64,000 nt of DNA from Mangrovibacter plantisponsor (GTDB lineage Bacteria > Pseudomonadota > Gammaproteobacteria > Enterobacterales > Enterobacteriaceae): positions 103,980-167,979 of the forward strand of contig NZ_QGTS01000001.1 of assembly GCF_003182475.1 (NCBI RefSeq), given 5' to 3'. Positions 20,179-30,512 of this stretch are shown piece after piece. Each line of letters opens with the position of its first letter. The stretch's first letter is position 1. The translations under genes were made by a program, and so were the position numbers. Under the pieces are notes generated by a model. The model saw only the letters and a list, made by a program, of their open reading frames with translations. It did no database searches and was not told the DNA's origin.

Positions 20179-21381
20179 ATGGCAATTAAATTAGAAGTTA
20201 AGAACCTTTATAAAATATTTGGCGAGCATCCTAACAGGGCTTTCAAATATATAGAGCGCGGTTTATCAAAAGAAGAAATTCTTGCTAAAACCGGTCTCTC
20301 TCTCGGCGTTAAAGATGCCAGTCTGGCCATTGAAGAAGGCGAAATATTTGTTGTTATGGGCTTATCCGGTTCGGGTAAATCCACATTAGTCCGCCTTCTC
20401 AATCGTCTGATTGAACCCACCCGCGGTCAGGTATTGATCGACGGCACTGACATTGCCCAGGTTTCAGATGCAGAATTGCGTGAGGTGCGCAGAAAGAAGA
20501 TCGCAATGGTCTTTCAGTCCTTCGCGTTGATGCCGCACATGAACGTACTGGAAAATACCGCTTTTGGTATGGAGCTGTCGGGCACACCGGTTGCTGAACG
20601 CGAAGAAAAAGCGCTTGATGCACTTCGCCAGGTTGGGCTGGAAAACTACGCACACAGCTACCCGGATGAATTATCTGGTGGTATGCGTCAGCGTGTTGGT
20701 CTGGCACGGGCTCTGGCAATTAACCCGGACATCCTGTTGATGGATGAAGCGTTCTCTGCGCTCGACCCATTAATTCGTACTGAAATGCAGGATGAGCTGG
20801 TTAAGCTCCAGGCCAAACATCAACGTACCGTGGTGTTTATCTCCCATGATCTCGATGAAGCGATGCGTATCGGCGACCGTATTGCCATTATGCAAAACGG
20901 CGAAGTCGTGCAGGTAGGCACCCCGGATGAGATCCTGAATAACCCGGCAAACGATTATGTACGCACCTTCTTCCGTGGTGTGGATATCAGCCATGTGTTC
21001 AGCGCCAAAGATATTGCGCGCCGTTCACCTGTTGGGCTGATTCGTAAAACGCCCGGTTTTGGGCCCCGCTCAGCAATTAAACTGCTGCAGGATGAAGACC
21101 GCGAATATGGCTACGTGATTGAACGTGGGCAAAAATTTGTCGGTATCGTCTCGATTGACTCTCTGAAAAAAGCGCTGTCTGAAGGCCAGGGGCTGGATGC
21201 CGCCTTACTGGAATCGCCCACATCTGTACCAGGAGAAACGCCGCTTAATGAGCTGCTCTCTACCGTGGGCCTTGCACCTTGTGCGATTCCTGTTATCGAC
21301 GACAACCAACACTATCTCGGCATTATCTCTAAAGGGACACTGCTGAAAGCCTTAGACCGGGAGGGAGCAACTAATGAGTAA
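20179..21381 (+). CDS. proV: Glycine betaine/proline ABC transporter ATP-binding protein
   Basis: The 400-residue ATPase has Walker [10 protein letters not shown] (about residue 60), the signature [15 protein letters not shown], Walker [14 protein letters not shown] and the H-loop [11 protein letters not shown], followed by a regulatory tail with two CBS-like segments (about 280-395). ProVWX (ProU) imports glycine betaine and proline betaine in high osmolarity. Length and sequence are as in E. coli. The end overlaps proW by 8 bp. Confidence 0.97.
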   Translation: MAIKLEVKNLYKIFGEHPNRAFKYIERGLSKEEILAKTGLSLGVKDASLAIEEGEIFVVMGLSGSGKSTLVRLLNRLIEPTRGQVLIDGTDIAQVSDAELREVRRKKIAMVFQSFALMPHMNVLENTAFGMELSGTPVAEREEKALDALRQVGLENYAHSYPDELSGGMRQRVGLARALAINPDILLMDEAFSALDPLIRTEMQDELVKLQAKHQRTVVFISHDLDEAMRIGDRIAIMQNGEVVQVGTPDEILNNPANDYVRTFFRGVDISHVFSAKDIARRSPVGLIRKTPGFGPRSAIKLLQDEDREYGYVIERGQKFVGIVSIDSLKKALSEGQGLDAALLESPTSVPGETPLNELLSTVGLAPCAIPVIDDNQHYLGIISKGTLLKALDREGATNE

Positions 21382-22465
21382 CGCAGCAAATCCATGGGAT
21401 GCCAGTGGCGCAACCACTGATGCCGCAAGTAGTGCCGCAAGTAACGCAGCATCCTCAGCTGATGCATGGGGCACACCAGCCTCATCAGGCAGCCCCAGTG
21501 GTGCGGCTGACTGGTTAAACAGCGCGCCGGCTCCCAAACCCGAACACTTTAACTTTATGGATCCGTTCCATAAAACACTGATCCCACTTGATAGCTGGGT
21601 CACGGACGCGATTGACTGGGTAGTGTTTCACTTTCGCCCGGTATTCCAGGGTATTCGTGTTCCGATTGATTATATTCTGAGTGCCTTTCAGCACTTACTG
21701 ACAGGTATGCCAGCACCAGTGGCGATTCTGATATTCGCCTTAATTGCCTGGCAGATGTCAAACCTGGGCATGGGTATTGCCACTCTGATTTCGCTGGTTG
21801 TTATCGGCGCCATTGGAGCATGGTCTCAGGCGATGGTGACACTTGCGCTGGTGCTTACCGCATTGCTGTTCTGTGTGGTAATAGGCCTGCCAATGGGAAT
21901 ATGGCTGGCTCGTAGCAAGAGAGCTGCGAAAATTGTCCGGCCAATACTGGATGCCATGCAAACCACACCGGCGTTTGTTTACCTGGTGCCTATCGTTATG
22001 TTGTTTGGTATCGGTAACGTGCCTGGCGTGGTTGTCACCATTATCTTTGCACTGCCACCCATTGTGCGCCTGACGATTCTGGGGATTAACCAGGTTCCGG
22101 CAGACCTGATTGAGGCAGCCCGTTCATTTGGTTCCAGCCCGCGCCAAATGCTGTTCAAAGTGCAGTTGCCGTTGGCTATGCCCACCATTATGGCGGGTGT
22201 AAACCAGACACTGATGCTGGCGCTGTCGATGGTGGTCATTGCATCAATGATTGCTGTAGGTGGTCTGGGGCAAATGGTTCTGCGTGGCATTGGCCGCCTC
22301 GATATGGGGCTGGCAACGGTTGGTGGTGTGGGTATCGTTATTCTCGCCATTATCCTTGACCGTTTAACGCAGTCAGTTGGCCGCGACGCTCGTAGCCGGG
22401 GTAACCGCCGCTGGTATACCACTGGCCCGGTAGGCCTGCTGGCTCGCCCATTCATCAAGAAATAA
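21374..22465 (+). CDS. proW: Glycine betaine/proline ABC transporter permease
   Basis: The 363-residue inner-membrane subunit has a long polar N-terminal tail (about 1-100) rich in Ala/Ser, unusual for permeases but typical of ProW, and then a BPD_transp_1 domain with the EAA motif [20 protein letters not shown]. It pairs with ProV. The N-terminal Ala/Ser stretch is longer and more repetitive than in the E. coli protein as I recall it. Confidence 0.96.
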   Translation: MSNAANPWDASGATTDAASSAASNAASSADAWGTPASSGSPSGAADWLNSAPAPKPEHFNFMDPFHKTLIPLDSWVTDAIDWVVFHFRPVFQGIRVPIDYILSAFQHLLTGMPAPVAILIFALIAWQMSNLGMGIATLISLVVIGAIGAWSQAMVTLALVLTALLFCVVIGLPMGIWLARSKRAAKIVRPILDAMQTTPAFVYLVPIVMLFGIGNVPGVVVTIIFALPPIVRLTILGINQVPADLIEAARSFGSSPRQMLFKVQLPLAMPTIMAGVNQTLMLALSMVVIASMIAVGGLGQMVLRGIGRLDMGLATVGGVGIVILAIILDRLTQSVGRDARSRGNRRWYTTGPVGLLARPFIKK

Positions 22466-22481
22466 CACGCATAACAAGTCC

Positions 22482-22499
22482 GGGCAGCTTTGCTGCCTG
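22482..22499 (+). other. Small hairpin between proW and proX
   Basis: GGGCAGC TTT GCTGCCT forms a tight stem with a 3-base loop in the 138-bp gap between proW and proX. There is no T-run, so it may protect the upstream message or mark an RNA-processing point that sets the higher level of ProX. Confidence 0.35.
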
Positions 22500-22603
22500 A
22501 GACTGCATCAGCACCCGGATAGCCATGTTCTTCCGGGCACAACACATCATCGAACAAACCAGCTTATTGGTTTTCGGTCTCTCATGATAAAAAAGGAATA
22601 ACG

Positions 22604-23599
22604 ATGCGACATTCTGTTCTTTTAGCCACAGCCTTTGCCACACTCGTTTCCACCAGCACCTTTGCGGCGGATTTACCGGGTAAAGGCATTACCGTTAAAC
22701 CGGTTCAAAGCACCATCTCTGAGGAAAGTTTCCAGACTCTGCTGGTAAGCCGTGCGCTGGAGAAACTGGGCTACACCGTAGATAAACCCAGCGAAGTTGA
22801 TTACAACGTGGGTTACACCTCTATAGCCAACGGCGATGCCACTTTTATGGCGGTTAACTGGAAACCTCTGCACGACGACATGTATAACGCAGCAGGTGGC
22901 GATAAAAAATTCTACCGGGAAGGAACTTATGTAACCGGAGCCGCTCAGGGCTACCTGATCGACAAAAAAACTGCTGAAAAATACCACATCACTAATATTG
23001 CGCAGTTAAAAGACCCAAAACTGGCGAAACTGTTCGACAGCAATGGCGACGGTAAGGCCGACCTGACAGGTTGTACGCCAGGCTGGGGCTGTGAGGCGGT
23101 GATTAACCACCAGCTCAAAGCCTACGACTTGAGCAATACCGTTGTACATAACCAGGGTAACTACGCCGCCATGATTGCGGACACCATTACCCGTTATAAA
23201 GAAGGCAAACCAATTCTGTACTACACCTGGACGCCTTACTGGGTAAGCGATGTTCTGGTGCCAGGCAAAGACGTGGTCTGGTTGCAGGTTCCGTTCTCTT
23301 CACTGCCAGGCGCACAGAAAGGTGTTGATACCAAACTTGCCAATGGCGCGAACTATGGTTTCCCGGTCAACAACATGTACATTGTTGCTAACAAAGCCTG
23401 GGCCGAGAAAAACCCGGCTGCGGCAAAACTGTTCGCTCTGATGAAACTGCCTATTGCCGACATCAACGCTGAGAATGCCATGATGCACGCAGGCCACGCT
23501 TCTGAAGCGGACATTAATGGCCATGTTGATGGCTGGATCAAAGCTCACCAGTCTGAGTTCGATGGCTGGATCAAAGCCTCACTGGCTGCAGCGAAGTAA
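22604..23599 (+). CDS. proX: Glycine betaine-binding periplasmic protein
   Basis: The 331-residue substrate-binding protein has a signal peptide ([20 protein letters not shown], cleavage after AFA-like site near residue 21). The OpuAC-fold body has the tryptophans that cage betaine ([19 protein letters not shown]) and a Cys pair CTPGWGC that forms a disulfide in E. coli ProX. It delivers betaine to ProVW. AAGGAATAACG precedes the ATG. Confidence 0.97.
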   Translation: MRHSVLLATAFATLVSTSTFAADLPGKGITVKPVQSTISEESFQTLLVSRALEKLGYTVDKPSEVDYNVGYTSIANGDATFMAVNWKPLHDDMYNAAGGDKKFYREGTYVTGAAQGYLIDKKTAEKYHITNIAQLKDPKLAKLFDSNGDGKADLTGCTPGWGCEAVINHQLKAYDLSNTVVHNQGNYAAMIADTITRYKEGKPILYYTWTPYWVSDVLVPGKDVVWLQVPFSSLPGAQKGVDTKLANGANYGFPVNNMYIVANKAWAEKNPAAAKLFALMKLPIADINAENAMMHAGHASEADINGHVDGWIKAHQSEFDGWIKASLAAAK

Positions 23600-23612
23600 A
23601 ACGCCGCCACTC

Positions 23613-23643
23613 AGAACCTCCCTTCACGGGAGGTTCTTTTTTT
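23613..23643 (+). terminator. proVWX terminator
   Basis: AGAACCTCCC (23613-23622), loop TTCAC and GGGAGGTTCT (23628-23637) are followed by a run of Ts to 23643. This is a strong intrinsic terminator for the operon. Confidence 0.88.
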
Positions 23644-23760
23644 CTCCCGCACCACAAACCGCACGTTCTGCTACCCGATAACCGGGGCAAATTGTTTTTC
23701 CTCCATCAATCTTCGCTATTATCTGTGATTCTCACTACAAATTAGCCAATTACACTCGTC

Positions 23761-24972
23761 ATGACTCAACAATATAACGCCGCCAAAACCAGCCCGTTAA
23801 CGCCTGCACTGACGCTCCTGATGGCGGTTGCCACCGGGCTGGCCGTTGCCAGTAACTATTATGCTCAGCCATTACTGGAAACGATCGCCCGGGCGTTTTC
23901 GCTCTCGGTCAACCAGGCCGGATTTATTGTAACAACCGCGCAAATGGGTTACGCCGCCGGGTTACTGCTGATTGTCCCGTTGGGAGATATGTTTGAACGG
24001 CGTGCGCTGATTGTCAGCATGACCCTGCTGGCCGCCTGCGGCATGATAATCACGGCCAGCAGCCATTCACTCAGTATGATGCTGGTAGGCACAGCGTTAA
24101 CCGGGCTATTTTCCGTGGTGGCTCAGATACTGGTTCCTCTGGCCGCAACCCTTGCCGCACCAGAAAAACGTGGCCGCACTGTTGGCACTATAATGAGTGG
24201 GTTGTTGCTGGGCATTTTACTGGCGCGAACGGTTGCAGGTGCTCTGGCAAGCCTCGGTGGCTGGCGCACGGTCTGGTGGCTGGCAAGTGGCCTGATGATT
24301 GTGATGGCGCTGGCACTCTGGCGCATGCTGCCAACCGTAAAACAGGAAAATCACCTGAATTACCCCCAATTACTGGTTTCCATTTTTTCCCTCTACTTTA
24401 ACAACCGGGTATTACGCACCCGGGCACTGACAGGCGGATTGATCTTTGCGCAGTTCAGTATGTTGTGGACCTCAATGGCGTTTTTACTCTCTGCCCCACC
24501 CTTTTCATTTTCCGAAGCTGTCATTGGTTTATTTGGCCTGGCAGGCGCAGCAGGTGCACTGGGAGCCCGCCCGGCCGGTGGCCTGTCAGATAAAGGTAAG
24601 TCGCACCTGACAACCACTGCGGGTCTGGTTCTGTTGGTTCTGGCCTGGATAGCCATTTATCTGGGGAAATTTTCAGTTATCCCTTTAATGGCCGGTATTG
24701 TGCTGCTCGACCTGACAGTCCAGGGTGTACACATTACCAACCAGAGTGTAATTTACCGTTTGTACCCGCAAGCCCGTAACCGGCTGACTGCCGGGTATAT
24801 GACCACTTACTTTATTGGTGGCGCATTCGGCTCACTGGTTTCTGCAAGTGCTTACCAACACGCAGGCTGGATGGGCGTTTGCCTGGCCGGTGCCGGTACC
24901 GGTGTACTAAGCCTGGTGGTATGGGCACTGGGGTATCATCGTCAGGCCCCGGTTAACGAAACCCCGCAATGA
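23761..24972 (+). CDS. ygaY: Major facilitator superfamily transporter, intact YgaY-type
   Basis: The 403-residue protein has twelve predicted membrane helices and the MFS signature between helices 2 and 3 (PLGDMFERRALIVS). It resembles drug:H+ antiporter family 1 members such as YnfM. It lies between proX and ygaZ, where E. coli K-12 carries ygaY, a disrupted transporter gene. Here the frame is complete with no stop or frameshift. Substrate unknown. The symbol is given by position and family. Confidence 0.82.
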   Translation: MTQQYNAAKTSPLTPALTLLMAVATGLAVASNYYAQPLLETIARAFSLSVNQAGFIVTTAQMGYAAGLLLIVPLGDMFERRALIVSMTLLAACGMIITASSHSLSMMLVGTALTGLFSVVAQILVPLAATLAAPEKRGRTVGTIMSGLLLGILLARTVAGALASLGGWRTVWWLASGLMIVMALALWRMLPTVKQENHLNYPQLLVSIFSLYFNNRVLRTRALTGGLIFAQFSMLWTSMAFLLSAPPFSFSEAVIGLFGLAGAAGALGARPAGGLSDKGKSHLTTTAGLVLLVLAWIAIYLGKFSVIPLMAGIVLLDLTVQGVHITNQSVIYRLYPQARNRLTAGYMTTYFIGGAFGSLVSASAYQHAGWMGVCLAGAGTGVLSLVVWALGYHRQAPVNETPQ

Positions 24973-25083
24973 CGCATAACCAGGTGAGTCAGTAAACGCT
25001 CACTTACTTCTTTAGTCTGGTGTTCAGCGCTCTACACCACAACGAGAGATCCTCTGGCTCATATTTAATTACAGATAATAAAA

Positions 25084-25824
25084 ATGACGGAATCTTCCTG
25101 CGTAACAGACACCCAAACGACGGCAACCTGGGCAGAAGGTTGTAAAGACAGCCTGCCGATTGTGATTAGCTACCTGCCTGTCGCTTTTGCTTTCGGGCTG
25201 AATGCCACCAAACTGGGATTTACTCCCCTCGAAGCCACCTTTTTTTCCTGCATCGTATATGCCGGGGCCAGCCAGTTTGTGATAACTGCCATGCTGTCTG
25301 CTGGCAGTGCTCTGTGGGTGGCGGCCCTGACAGTTATGGCGATGGATGTTCGCCATATCCTGTATGGCCCTTCACTACAGAGCCGTATCCGCACCAGGTT
25401 AACAGGTTCGCGCACCGCGCTATGGGCGTTTGGTTTGACCGATGAAGTTTTTGCGGCCGCTACCGCCAAACTGGTGCGCGACAACCGGCGCTGGAGTGAA
25501 TCCTGGATGGTAGCCATTGCCCTGACTTCCTGGGCGTCCTGGGTATTGGGCACACTGGCGGGGGCATGGTCAGGCAACGGCCTGCTCGATGACTGGCCCG
25601 TCGTTGAGGCTTCGCTGAGCTTTATGTTGCCAGCGTTATTTTTAAGTTTCCTGCTGGCTTCATTTCAACGCAAACAGTCATGGTGTGTGGTTGCGGCGCT
25701 GGCAGGCGCTGTGCTGGGTATTACTTTGTTTTCAATTCCGGCGGCGATTCTGTGCGGAATTGTCTGCGGTTGTGCTGCAGCATTGATTCAGGCGTTTTAC
25801 CAGGAGGCCAGCGATGAGCATTGA
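25084..25824 (+). CDS. ygaZ: Branched-chain amino acid exporter large subunit
   Basis: The 246-residue AzlC-family membrane protein has the core [33 protein letters not shown] and [12 protein letters not shown]. With YgaH it exports L-valine, and in E. coli also methionine, from the cell. The first 15 residues differ from E. coli, as is usual. Its end overlaps ygaH by 11 bp, so the two subunits are co-translated. Confidence 0.95.
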   Translation: MTESSCVTDTQTTATWAEGCKDSLPIVISYLPVAFAFGLNATKLGFTPLEATFFSCIVYAGASQFVITAMLSAGSALWVAALTVMAMDVRHILYGPSLQSRIRTRLTGSRTALWAFGLTDEVFAAATAKLVRDNRRWSESWMVAIALTSWASWVLGTLAGAWSGNGLLDDWPVVEASLSFMLPALFLSFLLASFQRKQSWCVVAALAGAVLGITLFSIPAAILCGIVCGCAAALIQAFYQEASDEH

Positions 25825-26149
25825 TGTATTAGTACTCGGGCTGTTTGTTGGTTGCGTGAACTACCTGTTCCGTTACCTGCCGCTGCGCCTGAACCGTGGG
25901 CAAAACACGCAAAACCGGCGCGGCGCAGTGACTATTTTACTCGACAGTATTGGCATCGCCTCTATTTGCGCGTTACTGGTCGTCTCCACTGCGCCAGACT
26001 TAATTAAGCACCACCAACATGTGCTCCCCGTGGCTATCGGTTTCGTCGTTCTGATTGCCAGTTTCTACAAATTACGCACCATTATCATCCCGACATTGCT
26101 CAGTGCACTGAGCTTTGGTCTGGCGCTGAAACTGATGAGTGGCGGGTAA
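25814..26149 (+). CDS. ygaH: Branched-chain amino acid exporter small subunit
   Basis: The 111-residue AzlD-like protein has three to four membrane helices and the motif [11 protein letters not shown] near the N-terminus. It forms the YgaZH exporter with the upstream product. The start lies inside ygaZ (11-bp overlap) with CAGGAGG upstream. mprA follows 87 bp later; in E. coli MprA represses both emrAB and ygaZH. Confidence 0.94.
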   Translation: MSIDVLVLGLFVGCVNYLFRYLPLRLNRGQNTQNRRGAVTILLDSIGIASICALLVVSTAPDLIKHHQHVLPVAIGFVVLIASFYKLRTIIIPTLLSALSFGLALKLMSGG

Positions 26150-26236
26150 TTAGCGAACCTTAAGCGCACGAATAATCCATTTACTTTATTTATCACTATA
26201 GTTACTATATCGGCTGCAACTAATGAGGTTAATCTA

Positions 26237-26767
26237 ATGGATAGTTCGTTCACGCCCATAGAACAAATGCTTAAGTTTCGTGCCAGCCGCCAAAAAACCT
26301 TTCCTTACCAGGAAATTTTGCTGACCCGCTTGTGTATGCACATGCAGGGTAAGCTGCTGGAAAACCGTAATAAAATGCTGAAAGCTCAGGGTATCAATGA
26401 AACCCTGTTTATGGCGTTGATCACGCTTGAGTCACAAGAGAACCACAGTATCCAGCCTTCTGAACTAAGCTGTGCACTGGGCTCTTCCCGCACCAATGCC
26501 ACCCGCATTGCTGATGAACTGGAAAAACGTGGCTGGATTGAACGTCGTGAAAGCGATAATGACAGACGTTGCCTGCACTTGCAGTTAACTGAAAAAGGTA
26601 AAGACTTTCTTGATGAAGTATTGCCGCCACAACACAGTTGTCTGCACATGCTCTGGTCATCACTGGATGAACAAGAGAAATCTCAACTCGAGACAATCAC
26701 GCGTAAATTGCTCCTGCGACTTGACCAGATGGAAGCCGATGAAACCGTGCTTGAAGCGGTACGATAA
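26237..26767 (+). CDS. mprA: MarR-family repressor of emrAB
   Basis: The 176-residue winged-helix repressor (also called EmrR) contains [24 protein letters not shown] and the recognition region [30 protein letters not shown], essentially identical to E. coli. It releases DNA when uncouplers, nalidixic acid or salicylate-type phenolics bind. It is the first gene of the mprA-emrA-emrB operon, 134 bp before emrA. The ATG at 26237 has GAGGTTAATCTA upstream. Confidence 0.97.
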   Translation: MDSSFTPIEQMLKFRASRQKTFPYQEILLTRLCMHMQGKLLENRNKMLKAQGINETLFMALITLESQENHSIQPSELSCALGSSRTNATRIADELEKRGWIERRESDNDRRCLHLQLTEKGKDFLDEVLPPQHSCLHMLWSSLDEQEKSQLETITRKLLLRLDQMEADETVLEAVR

Positions 26768-26901
26768 CTCCCCGCATCGAATAGCAAGCCACAACCAGAC
26801 AGATTCAACCTCAGGCCAGTTGATTACCCGACTGGCCTGTCTGATAAAAACAGGGTCATGCCGACCAAACCTAAGAAAATAATAAGATGGTGGAGAATAG
26901 T

Positions 26902-28077
26902 ATGAGCGCAAATGCGGAAAATCAGGCACCGCAGCAGCACGCTAAGAAAAAGAAAGGTAAGCGAAAGAACGCGTTACTTTTCCTCACAACACTTTTTGTT
27001 GTTATTGCGGTAGGTTACGGAATCTATTGGTTCCTGGTACTACGCCATTATGAAGACACTGACGATGCTTATGTCGCGGGAAACCAGGTCCAGATTATGT
27101 CCCAGGTTTCCGGGAGCGTGACAAAAGTATGGGTAGATGACACAGACTTTGTAAAACAAGGCGATACGCTGGTCACTCTCGACCCAACAGATGCACAGCT
27201 GGCGCTCGATAAAGCGAAAACCGCACTGGCTTCCAGTGTGCGATCAGTTCACCAATTGATGATCAACAGCAAGCAATATGAAGCGAATATCGCACTGCAA
27301 AAAACCGCGTTAACTAAAGCGCAGAATGATTTAAAACGCCGTGTACCATTAGGAACGGATAACCTGATTGGTAAAGAAGAACTGCAACACGCCAAAGATG
27401 CTGTCGCCAGTGCGCAAGCTCAACTTGATGTTGCCGTTCAACAGTACAACGCCAATAAAGCGATGTTGCTGGGCGATAAAATTGAAGACCAGCCAAGTGT
27501 AAAACAAGCAGCTGCAGCTGTACGTGATGCCTGGCTTGCTCTGCAACGTACCAATGTTGTCAGCCCGGTAACAGGTTATGTTTCCCGGCGTGCAGTGCAG
27601 GTTGGCGGGCAAATCAGTGCCTCCAGCGCCCTGATGGCGATTGTTCCGGCTCACCATATGTGGGTTGACGCTAACTTCAAAGAAACCCAACTGGCGCACA
27701 TGCGTATTGGGCAGTCTGCTACCGTTGTCAGCGATATCTATGGCGATGACGTGAAATACACCGGTAAAGTAGTTGGCCTTGATATGGGCACCGGGAGCGC
27801 CTTCTCGCTGCTGCCAGCACAAAACGCCACCGGTAACTGGATCAAAGTGGTTCAGCGCCTGCCTGTACGTATTGAGCTTGATGAGAAGCAACTGGAACAG
27901 CATCCACTGCGTATTGGCCTGTCGACTCTGGTGACTGTTGATACCAGTAACCATGACGGCAAAGTGCTGGCAAGTGAAGTACGTAAAACGCCAGCCTACG
28001 TAAGTAACGCGCGTGAAATTTCTCTGGCGCCAGTCAATAAAACCATTGACGATATTATCCGGGCCAACGAAGGGTAA
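26902..28077 (+). CDS. emrA: Multidrug efflux membrane fusion protein EmrA
   Basis: The 391-residue periplasmic adaptor has one N-terminal membrane anchor (about 26-47), the biotinyl-lipoyl segment GNQVQIMSQVSGSVTKV, a coiled-coil hairpin (about 95-205) and the barrel region with MWVDANFKETQ. It links EmrB to TolC to expel uncouplers and hydrophobic drugs. I chose the ATG at 26902 (GGAG eight bases upstream) because it gives the canonical MSANAEN start; five extra codons are open upstream. Confidence 0.96.
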   Translation: MSANAENQAPQQHAKKKKGKRKNALLFLTTLFVVIAVGYGIYWFLVLRHYEDTDDAYVAGNQVQIMSQVSGSVTKVWVDDTDFVKQGDTLVTLDPTDAQLALDKAKTALASSVRSVHQLMINSKQYEANIALQKTALTKAQNDLKRRVPLGTDNLIGKEELQHAKDAVASAQAQLDVAVQQYNANKAMLLGDKIEDQPSVKQAAAAVRDAWLALQRTNVVSPVTGYVSRRAVQVGGQISASSALMAIVPAHHMWVDANFKETQLAHMRIGQSATVVSDIYGDDVKYTGKVVGLDMGTGSAFSLLPAQNATGNWIKVVQRLPVRIELDEKQLEQHPLRIGLSTLVTVDTSNHDGKVLASEVRKTPAYVSNAREISLAPVNKTIDDIIRANEG

Positions 28078-28091
28078 ACAGCGGAGGGTGT

Positions 28092-29627
28092 ATGCCACAA
28101 AAACCGCTTGAAGGCCCACAACTGGTTGTCATGACCATTGCGCTGGCTCTGGCGACATTCATGCAGGTGCTGGATTCGACAATTGCAAACGTCGCCATTC
28201 CCACCATCGCCGGTAACCTTGGCTCTTCGTTGAGCCAGGGGACCTGGGTTATTACCTCATTTGGGGTGGCTAACGCTATCTCCATCCCAATTACCGGCTG
28301 GCTTGCCAAACGGGTGGGCGAGGTAAAATTATTCCTGTGGTCCACCGGTGCTTTTGCCGTGGCCTCCTGGGCGTGCGGGATGTCCAACAGCCTGTCGATG
28401 CTGATTTTCTTCCGCGTCATACAGGGTGTGGTTGCAGGCCCGTTGATTCCGCTGTCGCAGAGTTTGCTGCTGAGCAATTATCCTCCGGCCAAACGGAGTA
28501 TTGCCCTTGCGCTGTGGTCAATGACCGTTATCGTTGCGCCGATTTGCGGCCCTATTCTGGGTGGCTGGATTAGCGATAACTACCACTGGGGCTGGATATT
28601 CTTTATCAACGTGCCTATTGGGGTTGTCGTGGTAATGATGACACTGCAAACCCTGCGCGGGCGTGAAACACGCACCGAGCAACGGCGCATAGATGCCATA
28701 GGCCTGGCGTTGCTGGTATTAGGTATTGGCTGCCTGCAGGTGATGCTTGACCAGGGGAAAGAGCTAGACTGGTTCAATTCGAAAGAAATTATCATTCTGA
28801 CGATTGTCGCCGTTGTTTCACTCTGTTTTCTGGTGGTATGGGAGCTCACCGACGACAACCCCATTGTGGACCTGGCGTTGTTTAAGTCGAGAAACTTTAC
28901 CATTGGCTGCCTGTGTATCAGCCTTGCTTACATGCTCTACTTTGGCGCGATTGTACTGTTGCCGCAGTTATTGCAGGAAGTCTATGGCTACACAGCAACC
29001 TGGGCAGGTTTGGCATCAGCACCGGTCGGGGTTATCCCGGTTATCCTGTCGCCAGTCATTGGCCGTTTTGCCCATAAGCTGGATATGCGCCGCCTGGTCA
29101 CCTTCAGCTTTATTATGTACGCGGTGTGCTTCTACTGGCGGGCATGGACATTCGAACCAGGAATGGATTTTGGCGCTTCTGCCTGGCCGCAGTTCATTCA
29201 GGGCTTTGCTGTTGCCTGCTTCTTTATGCCGCTGACGACCATTACGCTTTCCGGCCTGCCGCCGGAGCGCCTGGCTGCAGCATCCAGCCTGTCGAACTTT
29301 ACGCGTACTCTGGCAGGTTCAATAGGGACGTCTATCACGACAACGATGTGGACCAACCGGGAATCACTGCACCATGCGCAACTGACAGAATCTGTTACGC
29401 CGTATAACCCCAACGCGCAACAGATGTACAGCCAGTTAGAAGGCATGGGAATGTCTCACCAGCAGGCTTCCGGGTATATTGCCCAGCAAATCACTAACCA
29501 GGGGCTGATTATCTCTGCCAACGAGATATTCTGGATTTCAGCCGCCGTGTTTATTGTTTTGCTGAGCCTGGTGTGGTTTGCCAAACCACCGTTCAGTTCA
29601 GGCGGTGGGGGCGGTGGCGCTCACTGA
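28092..29627 (+). CDS. emrB: Multidrug efflux MFS transporter EmrB
   Basis: The 511-residue DHA2-family transporter has fourteen membrane helices, the motif MQVLDSTIANVAIPTIAGNL in the first helix and the family motif C segment FFRVIQGVVAGPLIPLSQ. It forms a tripartite pump with EmrA and TolC. The last ten residues are a Gly run (GGGGGGAH). It starts 14 bp after emrA with GCGGAGGGTGT before the ATG. Confidence 0.97.
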   Translation: MPQKPLEGPQLVVMTIALALATFMQVLDSTIANVAIPTIAGNLGSSLSQGTWVITSFGVANAISIPITGWLAKRVGEVKLFLWSTGAFAVASWACGMSNSLSMLIFFRVIQGVVAGPLIPLSQSLLLSNYPPAKRSIALALWSMTVIVAPICGPILGGWISDNYHWGWIFFINVPIGVVVVMMTLQTLRGRETRTEQRRIDAIGLALLVLGIGCLQVMLDQGKELDWFNSKEIIILTIVAVVSLCFLVVWELTDDNPIVDLALFKSRNFTIGCLCISLAYMLYFGAIVLLPQLLQEVYGYTATWAGLASAPVGVIPVILSPVIGRFAHKLDMRRLVTFSFIMYAVCFYWRAWTFEPGMDFGASAWPQFIQGFAVACFFMPLTTITLSGLPPERLAAASSLSNFTRTLAGSIGTSITTTMWTNRESLHHAQLTESVTPYNPNAQQMYSQLEGMGMSHQQASGYIAQQITNQGLIISANEIFWISAAVFIVLLSLVWFAKPPFSSGGGGGGAH

Positions 29628-29654
29628 CAACCGCAGGTAAAGCGTCAGAACCTG

Positions 29655-29685
29655 AGCGCGGGCGTTGTAAAGCCCGCGCTTTTTT
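29655..29685 (+). terminator. mprA-emrAB operon terminator
   Basis: AGCGCGGGC (29655-29663), an 8-base loop and GCCCGCGCT (29672-29680) are followed by a run of six Ts starting with the last stem base. Confidence 0.88.
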
Positions 29686-29771
29686 ATTGCGCCATTCCCT
29701 GTGCAGTACAGTGCAAAGCAAGCAGCACCAGCTGCAAAATATTTTTCGCCAGAATCCCACCTGCCGCCCAT

Positions 29772-29799
29772 AAAAAAGAGAGGCTCACAGGCCTCTCTT
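29772..29799 (-). terminator. luxS terminator
   Basis: On the minus strand AAGAGAGGC (29799-29791), a 6-base loop and GCCTCTCTT (29784-29776) lead into a U-run encoded by As at 29772-29777, about 45 bp after the luxS stop. Confidence 0.82.
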
Positions 29800-29843
29800 C
29801 TGACTGGTAACAAACTGATTCAGCTCACCAGAACTGATGGCTG

Positions 29844-30359
29844 TCAGATATGCAGTTCTTTCAGCTTCTCTTTAGGCAGCGCCAGTTCCTGGTTGCTGTT
29901 TACCCCTACGCCACGTTCGATAATATGGCGGGCAATATCCTGAGCTTCAGACAGAGAGTGCATTTCCCAGGTACCACACTGGTAAACATTCAGTTCCGGG
30001 ATCTGAGACTGATCCTGAACTTTCAGCACATCACTCATTGCCGCTTTCCAGGCATCAGCGACACGCTGTTCGCCAGGCTGGCCAATCAGGCTCATATAGA
30101 ACCCGGTACGGCAGCCCATCGGGGAAATATCGATGATCTCCACGCCATCACCATTGAGGTGATTACGCATAAAGCCAGCAAACAAGTGTTCAAGGGTATG
30201 AATCCCTCGTTCTGGCATAACTTCCTGATTCGGGATACAAAAACGCAGGTCGAATACGGTAATAGTATCGCCATGCGGCGTATGCATCGTTTTCGCTACA
30301 CGTACCGCTGGTGCGCCCATACGGGTATGGTCAACAGTGAAGCTATCCAACAATGGCAT
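29844..30359 (-). CDS. luxS: S-ribosylhomocysteine lyase LuxS
   Basis: The 171-residue metalloenzyme splits S-ribosylhomocysteine into homocysteine and the precursor of autoinducer AI-2. The iron ligands are visible in [15 protein letters not shown] (H-x-x-E-H pattern) and in the later cysteine of [10 protein letters not shown], and the catalytic cysteine in [11 protein letters not shown]. The ATG at 30359 has a GGAGG site seven bases upstream. It lies between emrB and gshA with the MicA RNA upstream and divergent, as in E. coli. Confidence 0.97.
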   Translation of the reverse strand: MPLLDSFTVDHTRMGAPAVRVAKTMHTPHGDTITVFDLRFCIPNQEVMPERGIHTLEHLFAGFMRNHLNGDGVEIIDISPMGCRTGFYMSLIGQPGEQRVADAWKAAMSDVLKVQDQSQIPELNVYQCGTWEMHSLSEAQDIARHIIERGVGVNSNQELALPKEKLKELHI

Positions 30360-30397
30360 CTGATCACCTCCGATAAGTGATTTTTTTAAAAATAAAC

Positions 30398-30425
30398 TGA
30401 ACTATTAATTCCGGGGCGAGTCTGA
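30398..30425 (+). promoter_or_regulatory. Sigma-E promoter of micA
   Basis: TGAACTATT begins at 30398 (compare GGAACTT) and TCTGA lies at 30421-30425, with a 16-17 bp spacer, ending seven bases before the MicA 5' end. This is the element known for micA in E. coli. Confidence 0.75.
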
Positions 30426-30431
30426 GTATAT

Positions 30432-30504
30432 GAAAGACGCGCATTTGTTATCATCATCCCTGTCCGCAGAGATGAATTATTTGGCCACAGCAATGTGGCC
30501 TTTT
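30432..30504 (+). ncRNA. micA: MicA small regulatory RNA
   Basis: The 5' part GAAAGACGCGCATTTGTTAT is identical to E. coli MicA as I know it, and the 3' end is a GGCCACAGCAATGTGGCC hairpin followed by TTTT. MicA is an Hfq-dependent sRNA of about 72 nt that represses ompA, lamB, phoP and other messages under envelope stress. It sits between luxS and gshA, its known location. The middle (CTGTCCGCAGAGATG) differs slightly, keeping the small stem that surrounds it. Confidence 0.93.
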
Positions 30505-30512
30505 CTTTTGGT

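Noticed and set aside
27349..28119. 256-codon leftward frame
   Set aside because: It lies entirely antisense to emrA, which has full family support; no ribosome site or recognisable product.
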